From NCBI RefSeq assembly GCF_039023475.1, contig NZ_JBCHVB010000006.1, positions 201,292-265,291 of the forward strand: a DNA stretch of 64,000 bases, read 5' to 3'. Under the pieces are notes generated by a model. That model searched no databases and was not told the DNA's origin. It was given only the letters and a program-made list of their open reading frames with translations. Below, in pieces: positions 1 through 8,520 of the stretch. The position numbers were made by a program, and so were the translations under genes. Every line of letters begins with the position of its first letter. The stretch's first letter is position 1. This DNA comes from Erwinia sp039023475 (lineage in GTDB: Bacteria; Pseudomonadota; Gammaproteobacteria; Enterobacterales; Enterobacteriaceae).

Positions 1-311
1 CTCTGTCACCCGCTTTAAAAGCCGCGCTTTACCGCCGCGCGGTGGCCTGTGCCTGGCTGACCCTCTGCCATGAGCAGAACCGCTATCACTCCCTGACGCT
101 GGCGTGTGTTGAACACGCCATCGAAACCGGGCTGGAAGGATTTTATCTGCGCCAGCACGGACGCCAGCGCGGGCAGGAAATCGCCTGTGCGCTGCTGGCT
201 GACCTGATGGCCGCCGGGCCGCTGAAAGCCGCGCCGTGCCTGTCCTTTCTGGGACAGGTGGTGATGGATGAACTGTGCGGGCGTCTTAAAGACGTGCCGG
301 TACTGCACTGA
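1..311 (+). CDS. Truncated P4-element small protein, DUF5375-like
   Basis: The reading frame is open from the window edge (first full codon at position 3) to a TGA at 309-311, so the start lies outside the window. The visible part is about 102 residues, rich in Leu, Ala and Cys. It resembles, from memory, the small DUF5375 protein that P4-type satellite prophages encode just upstream of the alpha primase gene; that position is matched here, with only 14 bases before the next start. No biochemical function is known to me for the family. A first internal ATG or GTG would give a shorter product, but the similarity continues upstream of it, so I treat the gene as cut by the window edge. Confidence 0.6.
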   Translation, partial: LSPALKAALYRRAVACAWLTLCHEQNRYHSLTLACVEHAIETGLEGFYLRQHGRQRGQEIACALLADLMAAGPLKAAPCLSFLGQVVMDELCGRLKDVPVLH

Positions 312-325
312 GGGAGAATAAAATT

Positions 326-2656
326 ATGAAAATGACCGTATCAGAAGCAGCCACCGCCGCACGGGGCCAGTGGCCCCGCATCCTCCCCGCACTGGGCCTG
401 ACGGTGGTGAAAAACCGCCATATGCCGTGCCCGGTCTGTCAGGGCACCGACCGCTTTCGCTTTGATGATAAAGACGGGCGCGGTACATGGATTTGTAACC
501 ACTGCGGGGCCGGTGACGGTCTCACCCTGGTGGAAAAGGCGCTCAGTATTTCCCTGAGCGAGGCCGCTGTACGCGTCAGTGAGCTGAGCGGCGTGCTGCC
601 ACCGGTACAGCCTGAATCCCTGAGCACAAACACGGCTGACACGGAAGCAGCCCACCAGGCCGCCGCCATGCTGGCGCAGCAGCTGGTCAGCACGGCGAAA
701 GCAGTCACCGGTAACGCCTACCTGTCCCGCAAGGGCTGGCCGCAGCATAATGCCCTGGCACTGACGAAGCCGCATAAGGTGGCAACCATCAGCTACCGTC
801 CCGGTGACGTGGTGGTGCCGCTGCATGATATGGCCGGGCATCTGGTCAACGTCCAGCTGATTAACGCCGCCGGTGAAAAGCGCACGTTAAAAGGCGGTCA
901 GGTGAAAGGTGCCTGCCACGTTCTCGGCAGTGATAAACCGGCAAAGCGCATCTGGCTGGCAGAAGGATACGCCACCGGGCTGACAGTGCATAACCTGACC
1001 GGCGATAAAGTGTGGGTGGCACTGTCGTCCGTGAACCTCCTTTCTCTGGCTGGCCTTGTCCGCGAAAAACACGCCACGCTGCCCCTGCTGATTGCCGCAG
1101 ACCGTGACCTGAACGGTGACGGGCAGACAAAAGCAGGTAAGGCCGCAGAAGCCTGCAACGCCACGGTAGCCCTGCCACCCGTATTCGGTGACTGGAATGA
1201 TGCCTTTATTCAGAACGGCGCGGATGAAACGCGCAGGGCGCTGAACGATGCGGCCAGGCCAGTACGCACCAGCCCGTTTACCACTATGAGCGAGGCGGAA
1301 TTTTCAGCCATGAGCGTCAGCGACAAGGCGGAGCGCGTGTCTGAACATTACCGTGACCGGCTGGCCGTGGACGCCAGCGGTGAAATTCTCAGTCGATACC
1401 AGTCGGGTGCGTGGAAGGTGATGCCCGGCAATCAGTTCCGCCGTGAGGTGGCGGCCCTGTTCCTTAAAGTTGGGGCCAGCTTTTCATCGGCAAAGGTGGC
1501 GGGCATCGTCGACACGCTGAAACTTATCGTGCCACAGCAGGCGGAGCCGGCACGCCGTCTGATTGGCTTTCGTAACGGGGTGCTGGACACCCGCACCGCC
1601 ACCTTCAGTCCGCACAGAAAAGACTACTGGCTGCGCACCGTCAGCGATGTGGATTTCACCCCGCCGGTGCCGGGCGAGACGCTGGAAAGCCACGCGCCAC
1701 ACTTCTGGCAGTGGCTGGACCGGGCAGCAGGTCGTAGCGCAGAGAAGCGCGACATCATTCTGGCCGCGCTGTTTATGGTGCTGGCAAACCGCTATGACTG
1801 GCAGCTGTTTCTTGAGGTGACCGGCCCCGGTGGCAGTGGTAAAAGTATCATGGCCGAAATCGCCACCATGCTGGCCGGAACGGATAATACCACCTCTGCA
1901 ACCATCGAGACGCTGGAGTCTTCACGTGAACGCGCGGCAGTGATTGGCTACTCACTGATTATTCTGCCTGACCAGGAGAAATGGAGCGGCGATGGCGCGG
2001 GTATTAAAGCCATCACCGGCGGCGATGCGGTATCCGTTGATCCGAAATACCGTGACGCCTACTCAACCCATATCCCGGCGGTTATTCTGGCGGTGAACAA
2101 CAACCCGATGCGCTTCACCGACCGCAGCGGGGGCGTGTCACGCCGCCGGGTCATTCTTCATTTCCCGGAAATTGTTGCGGCCAGCGAGCGCGATCCGCTG
2201 CTGAAAGAGAAAATCCGGGGAGAACTGGCCGTTATCGTGCGCCAGCTGATGCAGCGATTCAGTCAGCCGCAGAATGCCCGCGCGCTGCTTCAGTCGCAGC
2301 AGAACTCCGGCGAGGCAATGCGCATCAAGCGCGATGCCGATCCCATGGTGGACTTTTGTGGCTACCTGTTTACCGCACCGGAGCCAAACGCGCTTTATAT
2401 GGGGAATGCCAGCATCCGGCCCGCACAGCCACGCCGCTATCTGTATCACGCTTACCTGTGCTACATGGAGGCCAACGGCTACAGGAACCCGCTGAGCATG
2501 AAAATGTTTGGCCTGGCGCTTGAAGGGATTTTACGGGAATACGGGCTGAACTACCTGAAGCGGCGAACGAAGCTGGGGATCCAGACCAATCTGGATCTGA
2601 CGGAGGAAAGTAACACCGACTGGTTGCCAAAATGTGATGACCCGGCAGCCATCTGA
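326..2656 (+). CDS. P4-type alpha protein: primase-helicase for satellite DNA replication
   Basis: A 776-residue protein, the usual length of phage P4 alpha, which primes, unwinds and recognises the origin of satellite DNA. Visible domains in order: an N-terminal zinc-ribbon primase (Cys35, Cys38, Cys57, Cys60), a TOPRIM-like segment with EGYATG near residue 211, and a superfamily 3 helicase with Walker A GPGGSGKS near residue 500 followed by an acidic Walker B stretch (ILPDQE). The C-terminal part would hold the origin-binding domain. The start is an ATG preceded by GGGAGAATAAAATT, a good ribosome-binding site. It follows the DUF5375-like gene closely and is followed by a terminator and an iteron-like cluster, the normal P4 layout. 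The gene looks intact. Confidence 0.93.
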   Translation: MKMTVSEAATAARGQWPRILPALGLTVVKNRHMPCPVCQGTDRFRFDDKDGRGTWICNHCGAGDGLTLVEKALSISLSEAAVRVSELSGVLPPVQPESLSTNTADTEAAHQAAAMLAQQLVSTAKAVTGNAYLSRKGWPQHNALALTKPHKVATISYRPGDVVVPLHDMAGHLVNVQLINAAGEKRTLKGGQVKGACHVLGSDKPAKRIWLAEGYATGLTVHNLTGDKVWVALSSVNLLSLAGLVREKHATLPLLIAADRDLNGDGQTKAGKAAEACNATVALPPVFGDWNDAFIQNGADETRRALNDAARPVRTSPFTTMSEAEFSAMSVSDKAERVSEHYRDRLAVDASGEILSRYQSGAWKVMPGNQFRREVAALFLKVGASFSSAKVAGIVDTLKLIVPQQAEPARRLIGFRNGVLDTRTATFSPHRKDYWLRTVSDVDFTPPVPGETLESHAPHFWQWLDRAAGRSAEKRDIILAALFMVLANRYDWQLFLEVTGPGGSGKSIMAEIATMLAGTDNTTSATIETLESSRERAAVIGYSLIILPDQEKWSGDGAGIKAITGGDAVSVDPKYRDAYSTHIPAVILAVNNNPMRFTDRSGGVSRRRVILHFPEIVAASERDPLLKEKIRGELAVIVRQLMQRFSQPQNARALLQSQQNSGEAMRIKRDADPMVDFCGYLFTAPEPNALYMGNASIRPAQPRRYLYHAYLCYMEANGYRNPLSMKMFGLALEGILREYGLNYLKRRTKLGIQTNLDLTEESNTDWLPKCDDPAAI

Positions 2657-2665
2657 ACCATACGG

Positions 2666-2688
2666 AACCGGCGAGAGCCGGTTTTTTT
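2666..2688 (+). terminator. Intrinsic terminator after the alpha gene
   Basis: A 7-bp stem AACCGGC/GCCGGTT with a GAGA loop is followed by a run of T, 10 bases after the alpha stop codon. Confidence 0.85.
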
Positions 2689-2690
2689 AC

Positions 2691-2793
2691 GCCTATTGTA
2701 CACCCGTGGTGTAGAGTGTAGCCTATTGTACACCCATGCTTCACCATATAACTAATTGAATAAAAAGGTATTAAATGAAAGGTGTAGAGTGTG
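2691..2793 (+). repeat. Iteron-like cluster, candidate P4 crr/ori element
   Basis: Two exact copies of the 15-mer GCCTATTGTACACCC lie at 2691-2705 and 2721-2735, exactly 30 bp apart. Two copies of GGTGTAGAGTGT lie at 2708-2719 and 2781-2792. The reverse complement of GTACACC is GGTGTAC, so all four share a GGTGTA core in both orientations. P4 has origin and cis-replication regions built from short iterons bound by alpha, with the cis region just downstream of the alpha gene; position and core motif fit that. Whether replication starts here is inference. Confidence 0.6.
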
Positions 2794-3116
2794 AAGGATT
2801 TTTTATAAAATCTTTTTTTAGGGGTGACGCGGTTTCTGCTCACTCCACTAATTTGAAGTAACCCCTTCCACGCCATCTGACGCTTCCATGCAGCTAAAAG
2901 GCAGGCTGCGCACTGCTCGCCCGTTTTATTCTTCAGGGTGTGCTGATCAATGCTCAGGGTGTGTTTTTCCGCTAAGTGCCAAGAGCGGATGTTTCTGACC
3001 TGCTGCTGTATTAATTTGCGAAGCACAGGCCGCCCGCCATGGATTCCTCCTACTTTTATTTGCTCATCATTGCTATGCGTCTATGCTTTTCATTTAAGCT
3101 CTACAGGTACAGTAAG

Positions 3117-3683
3117 ATGCCTCCTACTTCCGATCCACAGATGTTAATGTTGCTCTACTTCGTTTTGCCTGTCTGGCTTATTGCAGGTTTCGCTGACTGG
3201 CTTTGCCACAGAGCAACTGATATAGAAACAACTACTGGCCTGAAAGAAACTTATATTCACATTTTAATGTTTTTTGAGATGGGCCTGCCTTTACTTGCTG
3301 CCCTCTTTCTAGAGATAAATGCGTTAGTCATTGCGTTTATGATTGTGCTGTTTTTCTGCCATGAGGCTACAGCTCTATGGGATGTCAATTATGCTGTGAC
3401 CGCAAGGCGGGTATCGCCCGTTGAGCAACATGTGCACAGCTTTTTAGAAATGGTGCCTCTGATGGCACTTTTGCTGGTGATTTCACGTCACTGGCCGCAA
3501 TTTTTGGCACTGTTTGGCTTCGGGGAAGAATCTGCTCGATTTGAACTCAAACAAAGAATAGATCCGCTGCCCGGTAACTATATCGTGGCTGTGCTTACAG
3601 GCATCTTTGTGCTTGAATTGCTGCCTTACCTGGAAGAGTACTGGCGTGGCAAAAAAGCAAAAAAGCGTGAACAGGACACCTAA
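3117..3683 (+). CDS. Polytopic inner-membrane protein with conserved-looking His/Glu motifs, cargo of the P4-like element
   Basis: About 188 residues from the ATG at 3117; an earlier in-frame ATG at 3039 would add 26 residues but has no ribosome-binding site. About five hydrophobic segments alternate with short loops, and the C-terminus is basic (RGKKAKKREQ). Loops carry clustered potential metal ligands: DWLCHRATDIE, a Glu in an EMGLPLL helix, a CHEATALWD motif, and an EQHVHSFLEMVP motif. The spacing of E, HE and EQHxH recalls membrane metal-dependent oxidases or hydroxylases, but I do not recognise the family. It lies 239 bp upstream of a copper-storage-type gene in the same orientation, so a role linked to metal or redox stress is plausible but unproven. 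Confidence 0.7.
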   Translation: MPPTSDPQMLMLLYFVLPVWLIAGFADWLCHRATDIETTTGLKETYIHILMFFEMGLPLLAALFLEINALVIAFMIVLFFCHEATALWDVNYAVTARRVSPVEQHVHSFLEMVPLMALLLVISRHWPQFLALFGFGEESARFELKQRIDPLPGNYIVAVLTGIFVLELLPYLEEYWRGKKAKKREQDT

Positions 3684-3922
3684 GCTGCTCTCTGTCATCT
3701 GATACATCACTAACTAAAACGTCTACTGTTCGCTCATAGTGGACATTAGCTTGCATGTTAATCAGCTCTGTACCATAAGCGGACGCTGGTGCATTGGGTA
3801 ACTATAAAGATGCACTGTAAGCCAATTAAGAGAAATGCTGAAAAGACCGTTAACTAATCTCAAACTTGCATAATCATTTATCTCTTCCATGATTAATACG
3901 TAACCTTAGCTAAGGAGAAATC

Positions 3923-4249
3923 ATGTTAGACGAATACAAAAAATGCATTGAGGCCTGCTATCTGTGTGCTGCGGCATGTGATAATTGTGCAGCTTCTTGT
4001 CTCGAAGAAGAGAACGTAGAGATGATGCGCGAGTGCATAAAACTGGATATGCAGTGTGCAAATATCTGTCGTCTTGCAGCTCAGTTCATGGCACTTAATA
4101 GCGAGTCAGCTAAAGAGCTCTGCCGACTTTGCGCTGATGTTTGTCAGAAATGCGGCGATGAGTGTGCAACACATGAACATGACCATTGCCAGGATTGTTC
4201 CAGAGCTTGTCATCACTGCGCCGAACAATGCAGAAAGATGGCCGCCTGA
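3923..4249 (+). CDS. Cytosolic four-helix-bundle copper-storage protein (Csp/DUF326 type)
   Basis: A 108-residue protein with 19 Cys spaced as CxxxC, CxxC and CxxCxxxC along what should be four amphipathic helices, plus a His cluster near the C-terminus (HEHDHCQDC). This is the pattern of DUF326/Csp proteins, which bind many Cu(I) ions in the core of the bundle. There is no signal peptide or Tat motif, so it should be cytosolic like Csp3. The start ATG has a strong AAGGAGAAATC ribosome-binding site. A 12-bp palindrome CCTTAGCTAAGG (3904-3915) overlaps that site. The gene is a single cistron between two stretches without genes and ends in a strong terminator. Confidence 0.88.
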   Translation: MLDEYKKCIEACYLCAAACDNCAASCLEEENVEMMRECIKLDMQCANICRLAAQFMALNSESAKELCRLCADVCQKCGDECATHEHDHCQDCSRACHHCAEQCRKMAA

Positions 4250-4267
4250 GAAAAAATTCAAATTACC

Positions 4268-4290
4268 AAACCCGCTTCGGCGGGTTTTTT
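4268..4290 (+). terminator. Intrinsic terminator after the copper-storage gene
   Basis: An 8-bp stem AAACCCGC/GCGGGTTT with a TTCG tetraloop is followed by T residues, 18 bp after the stop codon. Confidence 0.92.
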
Positions 4291-4313
4291 AATCCTGTAG
4301 AGGAAATTCAGAA

Positions 4314-4340
4314 GGATGAGATGGATGAGATGGATGAGTT
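4314..4340 (+). repeat. Three-copy 9-bp tandem repeat
   Basis: GGATGAGAT is repeated in tandem (last copy ends in TT). It lies in the gene-free stretch 4291-4641 between the copper-storage gene and the attachment site; I see no gene in that stretch. Confidence 0.6.
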
Positions 4341-4641
4341 TAAGGGACAGGCGGGAAATGGATCTGCTCGTAAGTGCAACCCTCAATGACAAATGCTTAC
4401 ACAGATTATTTAAATGGCTCAATGCCCGTTTTTCGCTCATCGCGGACTACCATCAGCTCACATTTTCAGTTTTGTGACTGGACTTCTCGTCACTAAAAGC
4501 GGTTTTCCTGTTCAATACGCCTAAACTTCGCGTTCCTTTCCGATTTACGTAACGTCAAGCGAGCTTCAGGGCTAAAAATATGCGAAACGATAGAAGCAAA
4601 ACCAGCCCTTCTACCTACCTGGAAAACGCCTTAATGAACAC

Positions 4642-4669
4642 GATTGGTATACGCTTAGGTATACCAATC
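4642..4669. repeat. Perfect 11-bp inverted repeat near the attachment site
   Basis: Arms GATTGGTATAC (4642-4652) and GTATACCAATC (4659-4669) flank GCTTAG. There is no T-run, so a terminator is unlikely. It ends 47 bp before the att core and may be a protein-binding site, for example for an integrase or excisionase of the P4-like element. Confidence 0.55.
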
Positions 4670-4716
4670 AAAGTTGAATTCATAAAAATCATATAAAAAC
4701 ATATAATTGCCGAAAA

Positions 4717-4734
4717 AATTCAGACTCCGCCAGC
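4717..4734 (+). other. att core, left boundary of the CP4-57-like island (displaced ssrA 3' end)
   Basis: AATTCAGACTCCGCCAGC is repeated exactly at 27986-28003. It matches, from memory, the 3' end of enterobacterial ssrA (tmRNA), the integration site of CP4-57. It is followed by CCACCA and a downstream ssrA-like terminator region, so this copy looks like a tmRNA 3' end brought in or displaced by tandem integration. The functional ssrA should lie left of the window. This site also marks the right end of the P4-like element. Confidence 0.8.
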
Positions 4735-4785
4735 CCACCAAATTCTTGGTCGATGGTTACCAGAGCCATTCGATGAAGTCCTAAG

Positions 4786-4818
4786 AGCCCGCATGGCGCA
4801 AGCCCTGCGGGCTTTTTT
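4786..4818 (+). terminator. ssrA-type intrinsic terminator
   Basis: Stem AGCCCGCA (4786-4793) and TGCGGGCT (4806-4813) with a 12-base loop and a T-run. The preceding sequence (4741-4785) resembles the region downstream of E. coli ssrA. At the right boundary of the island the matching hairpin keeps only its 3' arm intact. Confidence 0.8.
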
Positions 4819-4872
4819 GTGCCTGCAATTTGTCCCGTGAAGTCCGAAGCCAACTAATTAAATCCGAACTTT

Positions 4873-4925
4873 TTAGGCACCTTGTTAGGCACCTCATAAA
4901 GCTTTATTGTTTTTGAGGTGCCTAA
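4873..4925. promoter_or_regulatory. Integrase arm-type sites, left cluster
   Basis: TTAGGCACC occurs at 4873-4881 and 4885-4893 (12-bp phase) and inverted, GGTGCCTAA, at 4917-4925. The last two extend to an 11-bp inverted repeat, TTAGGCACCTC/GAGGTGCCTAA. The same pair with the same 12-bp phase lies at the other end of the island (27912-27932). This is what arm-binding sites of a P4/CP4-57-type integrase should look like; the inverted copy also overlaps the likely int promoter, so the integrase may repress itself. Confidence 0.7.
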
Positions 4926-4943
4926 AACTATGGAAACCCGGCA

Positions 4944-6185
4944 ATGGCAAGACAAACCAAACCTCTCTCTGTTAAGGAAATCGAATCTGCCAAACCCAAG
5001 GAAGCGGACTATGTTCTCTATGATGGTGATGGCCTTGAGCTACTGATCAAATCCAGCGGGAGTAAAATCTGGCAATTTCGCTACATCCGCCCTGTCACCA
5101 AGAAGCGAGCGAAAAAGAGCATTGGCTCCTACCCGTCAGTTACGCTTGCCGATGCTCGAAGCTATCGATCTGAATCACGCTCTCTCTTAGCGAAACAAAT
5201 CGATCCCCAGGAACATCAGCAAGAACAACTACGCAGTTCACTTGAAGCCAAAACTAATACTTTCCAGCTCGTGGCAGAACGTTGGTGGAATGTGAAGAAA
5301 GCCAGTGTTACCGAGGACTATGCAGAGGATATTTGGCGATCTCTGGAAAGAGATGTTTTTCCTGCGATTGGTGATGTCAGCGTTACAAATATTAAAGCCC
5401 ATACGCTGGTTCAAGCCGTTCAACCAGTCCAGGCCAGAGGAGCACTGGAAACCGTTCGTCGCCTTTGCCAGCGAATTAATGAAGTGATGATCTTTGCCCA
5501 GAACACGGGTCTAATTGATGCTGTACCAAGCGTTAATATTGGCAAAGCCTTCGAAAAGCCACAGAAGAAGAACATGCCTAGCATTCGACCGAATCAGCTA
5601 CCTCAACTGATGCAGACAATGCAAACAGCCAGCATTAGCCTTTCCACACGCTGCCTGTTCATGTGGCAACTTCTTACTATTACCCGCCCTGCCGAAGCGG
5701 CTGAAGCTCGCTGGGAAGAGGTAGACATGGAAGCGCGAGAGTGGAAGATTCCTGCAGCACGGATGAAAATGAACCGGGACCATACTGTTCCACTGTCAGA
5801 TGAAGCATTGGCTGTTCTGGAGATGATGAAGCCGTTAAGCGGCAATCGGGAATTTATCTTTCCGAGCCGTATCAAACCAAGTCAACCAATGAACAGCCAA
5901 ACCGTTAATGCTTCACTCAAACGGGCAGGTTTTGGTGGTGTTCCCGTTTCGCATAATCTTCGATCTATCGCCAGTACAGCCCTAAATGAACAAGGCTTTT
6001 CGCCTGATGTAATTGAGGCAGCACTTGCCCATGTGGATGAAAATGAGGTTCGCCGCGCGTATAACCGCACCGATTATCTGGTACAGCGTCGTCCAATGAT
6101 GCAGTGGTGGGCTGATTTTGTGATGGCTGCGGATCGCGGAAGCATTATTAAAGGTAGAATAAGAGAAATTCAACTGGTTGGTTGA
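4944..6185 (+). CDS. intA: CP4-57/P4-type tyrosine recombinase (integrase)
   Basis: A 413-residue site-specific recombinase, the same length as IntA of CP4-57. It would insert and, with an excisionase, excise the island at ssrA. The N-terminal part (about 1-90) is the arm-binding DUF4102-type domain with the DGDGLELLIKSSGSKIW signature; a core-binding domain follows; the catalytic domain shows Arg248 (TRPAEAAEARW), His337-x-x-Arg340, His363 and the nucleophile Tyr373 in AYNRTDY. All catalytic residues are present, so the enzyme looks active. The gene lies directly inside the left att site, as in related islands. The ribosome-binding site is weak. Confidence 0.93.
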   Translation: MARQTKPLSVKEIESAKPKEADYVLYDGDGLELLIKSSGSKIWQFRYIRPVTKKRAKKSIGSYPSVTLADARSYRSESRSLLAKQIDPQEHQQEQLRSSLEAKTNTFQLVAERWWNVKKASVTEDYAEDIWRSLERDVFPAIGDVSVTNIKAHTLVQAVQPVQARGALETVRRLCQRINEVMIFAQNTGLIDAVPSVNIGKAFEKPQKKNMPSIRPNQLPQLMQTMQTASISLSTRCLFMWQLLTITRPAEAAEARWEEVDMEAREWKIPAARMKMNRDHTVPLSDEALAVLEMMKPLSGNREFIFPSRIKPSQPMNSQTVNASLKRAGFGGVPVSHNLRSIASTALNEQGFSPDVIEAALAHVDENEVRRAYNRTDYLVQRRPMMQWWADFVMAADRGSIIKGRIREIQLVG

Positions 6186-6428
6186 TGCTGATAAACTTCA
6201 ACCAACTCTGATTTATGCTCTGTCATGGAAAATTTATTGATATGACCATGGACATAAATTGAGCTCATACATTGCTCATGATTAATTAGAATACATAGCA
6301 TTAAATAGCAATCGATATAACTACATATCTTTATCTATTATCGTTCGGGAAATACTGCATCAAAGCACTCACAAAATTATCATGTAAGTATGCTGCCGTT
6401 GAATTTTATAAGGAAGTTTTATAATAAA

Positions 6429-6461
6429 ATGCCATGCTCAGGAGTATATAGAGCATGGCAT
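6429..6461. terminator. Bidirectional terminator between int and the defence block
   Basis: Arms ATGCCATGCTC (6429-6439) and GAGCATGGCAT (6451-6461) pair over 11 bp, with A-rich sequence on the left and T-rich on the right. It sits in the 316-bp gap between two convergent genes. The rest of that gap (6186-6428) is AT-rich with no gene that I can see. Confidence 0.8.
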
Positions 6462-6501
6462 CTTTTAACTCAATAAACATCAGGTTCATCAATTAAATCC
6501 G

Positions 6502-8520
6502 TTAAGCGGAAGGCAATCCAAGCTTGTCGAAGAATGCGCGGTTACGCTCTCTGGCTGCTTTAACTAATTGATCAAAGCTAATCACTTCGATATATGCATG
6601 GGAAGGCTCGTTGTAACCGAAATAGCCCATTCCATCAGAAGTAATCCGCAAGTTAGCCCGACGGGCTCGCCGATGCATCGATTCGGTCAGGTCACAAAGT
6701 ACATAACAATAACCGGGAATATCCTTATTTGCGGGAATGGGACGTCCTGATTTGGTAGTTACTTTCCCGTCGCGTATTCTTTCCAGGTAGCTTAATGCCT
6801 GATCTATTGGGTCCTTATCTTCGCCTTCTCGCATATCATTGCGCATGGGACGTTTGATTTCGACAACCGTAATGGAAGCAAGTGGAAAGGTGTTCTGATC
6901 GTTAACAAGAAGTGGATTATCAAACACTTTCAGGGTAAGCAAGTCAGGCTCTTTAGTTGAACCATTGCCAGTAATTGGCATCGAGTTGAGCGTTTTATCA
7001 GAAGCCAAATAGTTATGAAATGCTAGACGCTCATCAATCAACCAAAGGTTACAAGAGTCCAAGAAAACCTCGCTGGAATCTTTACGCATAGGCATGATCA
7101 TCTCATGAATCATATCTTCACGGGCATACTTTCCATCTTCAAGCCGCTCGATAGATTTTTGTAGCAAATCTATAATTACCTTCCGGTGCGAAACGTAATT
7201 GGCAAGATCTGATTTTTTAAGATCTCCAGCTTTGCGTAGGTACTCCCCGAGCCGTTCCTTGTATTCATCTACATGCTCTCTACTCTGAGGCTGCATAATG
7301 TCGTGGCCTTCGCTCACCAACTGTCGTTCCACTTCATACCACTGAGCATGCAGATGTAGCTCCAGCTCTTTATCTGACTTTTCAGGGTCAACGATCAGTA
7401 ATTCTTCTGGAACATAGTTAGCAATGGGGCGATAACGTGGCGCATGATTGTTGATGAAATCATCCACCCGTCTGCGACCAGCCGACACGTTCTCTATCAG
7501 AACATCTTGCAGGTATTCTTTAGTCCGAGCTAACACGGCTTCCCGGATATCTTTGAAGCTTACTTCGTTGAGCATGTCCTCAACATCTTCAGCAATATCA
7601 AACGAAGTTCGCTCGCTGCGCACATGCTGGTTCAGATAGTCGGACGATACATAGCAGGTATAAGTAAAATCACCGGAAACGTCAGAAATTTTTCCGTACA
7701 GGCCAGGAATTTTTCCCTGAATAGACTCTTCTTTAACCAGTCGATTAGCTGCGCAGAGGGCTAGTTGATGTTTTTTGTTAACAGATGCACGAAACTTTAT
7801 ATGAGTTAATTCAAATTGATAGTCACGAATTGTTATTGTTTCGAGAAATGCGCTGGCATGCATATGTTCTTCAAGCAAATTATCAAGGTCTAAAACCTCA
7901 TTCGCATCTTCCAGAATTATCTTGGGCGCACTTCCCTGTCGCACAAAATACCAAAGCACATGTTCAAGCAACTGGTTGGCAATAGAATGGTTTTTTGAAG
8001 GAACATGCTTGCGAAAACTCTCATCAAAACCATTCAGCTTGATAAGTGTACCAGGTTTTTGAGATGTTGCCCCTACAATCTTTTCACCGTGAACGCCTGA
8101 TTTATCATCGAAACGGAATAAGCGTTTTTTAAGCTTATCGTCACCATCAAAAAAATGGCTTTCCACTTCGACTAGATTAAATACTTTCAGCCACATCAGG
8201 CGGCCAACACCACGGCATCCTTTGTCAATTTTATGATCTGAATCGAGGGTTTCAAACGAATTAAAGTTGGTATTGTCAAAACCACAGCCATTATCTGTAA
8301 TGGTAAATCCGATGATTGGAGGTTGCGATTTTGCGTCTAAATCCAAACTGCCTTGACTGGCACGGTTGATGTGGAGAACAATCTTACCATCAGCGGCATT
8401 ACCCATCTCTTCAATAGAATGAATGGAGTTAACTACTGCCTCAAATACCGGCATTAGGCCATGGCTCTTAGGCAACGAAGTATTTCGTAAGCGCCCCTTT
8501 AAATTTGTTTGTAAGCTCAC
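6502..8520 (-). CDS. GHKL (Hsp90-like) ATPase with C-terminal PD-(D/E)xK-like motif, predicted defence effector
   Basis: A 672-residue protein. Residues about 1-200 form a GHKL ATPase: N-box FEAVVNSIHS (Glu27, Asn31), G1 box DNGCGF (76-81) and a GCRGVG lid motif (101-106). A long middle region follows. Near 525-557 an EPDLL segment precedes VVEIKRP (Glu554, Lys556), a spacing typical of PD-(D/E)xK nucleases. The start is GTG, overlapping the stop of the upstream DUF4263 gene as GTGA and preceded by GGGGAGG, so the two are translationally coupled. An ATP-driven sensor or clamp acting with a partner nuclease is the natural guess. It is the last gene of the minus-strand block. I do not recognise a named system with this pairing. 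Confidence 0.8.
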   Translation of the reverse strand: MSLQTNLKGRLRNTSLPKSHGLMPVFEAVVNSIHSIEEMGNAADGKIVLHINRASQGSLDLDAKSQPPIIGFTITDNGCGFDNTNFNSFETLDSDHKIDKGCRGVGRLMWLKVFNLVEVESHFFDGDDKLKKRLFRFDDKSGVHGEKIVGATSQKPGTLIKLNGFDESFRKHVPSKNHSIANQLLEHVLWYFVRQGSAPKIILEDANEVLDLDNLLEEHMHASAFLETITIRDYQFELTHIKFRASVNKKHQLALCAANRLVKEESIQGKIPGLYGKISDVSGDFTYTCYVSSDYLNQHVRSERTSFDIAEDVEDMLNEVSFKDIREAVLARTKEYLQDVLIENVSAGRRRVDDFINNHAPRYRPIANYVPEELLIVDPEKSDKELELHLHAQWYEVERQLVSEGHDIMQPQSREHVDEYKERLGEYLRKAGDLKKSDLANYVSHRKVIIDLLQKSIERLEDGKYAREDMIHEMIMPMRKDSSEVFLDSCNLWLIDERLAFHNYLASDKTLNSMPITGNGSTKEPDLLTLKVFDNPLLVNDQNTFPLASITVVEIKRPMRNDMREGEDKDPIDQALSYLERIRDGKVTTKSGRPIPANKDIPGYCYVLCDLTESMHRRARRANLRITSDGMGYFGYNEPSHAYIEVISFDQLVKAARERNRAFFDKLGLPSA

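Noticed and set aside
2370..3026. Long minus-strand frame opposite the end of the alpha gene
   Set aside because: It is a shadow of alpha and crosses the terminator and iteron region with unnatural composition.
3904..3915. Palindrome as a CueR-type copper operator
   Set aside because: CueR sites lie between -35 and -10 elements with a longer spacer; this one overlaps the ribosome-binding site.
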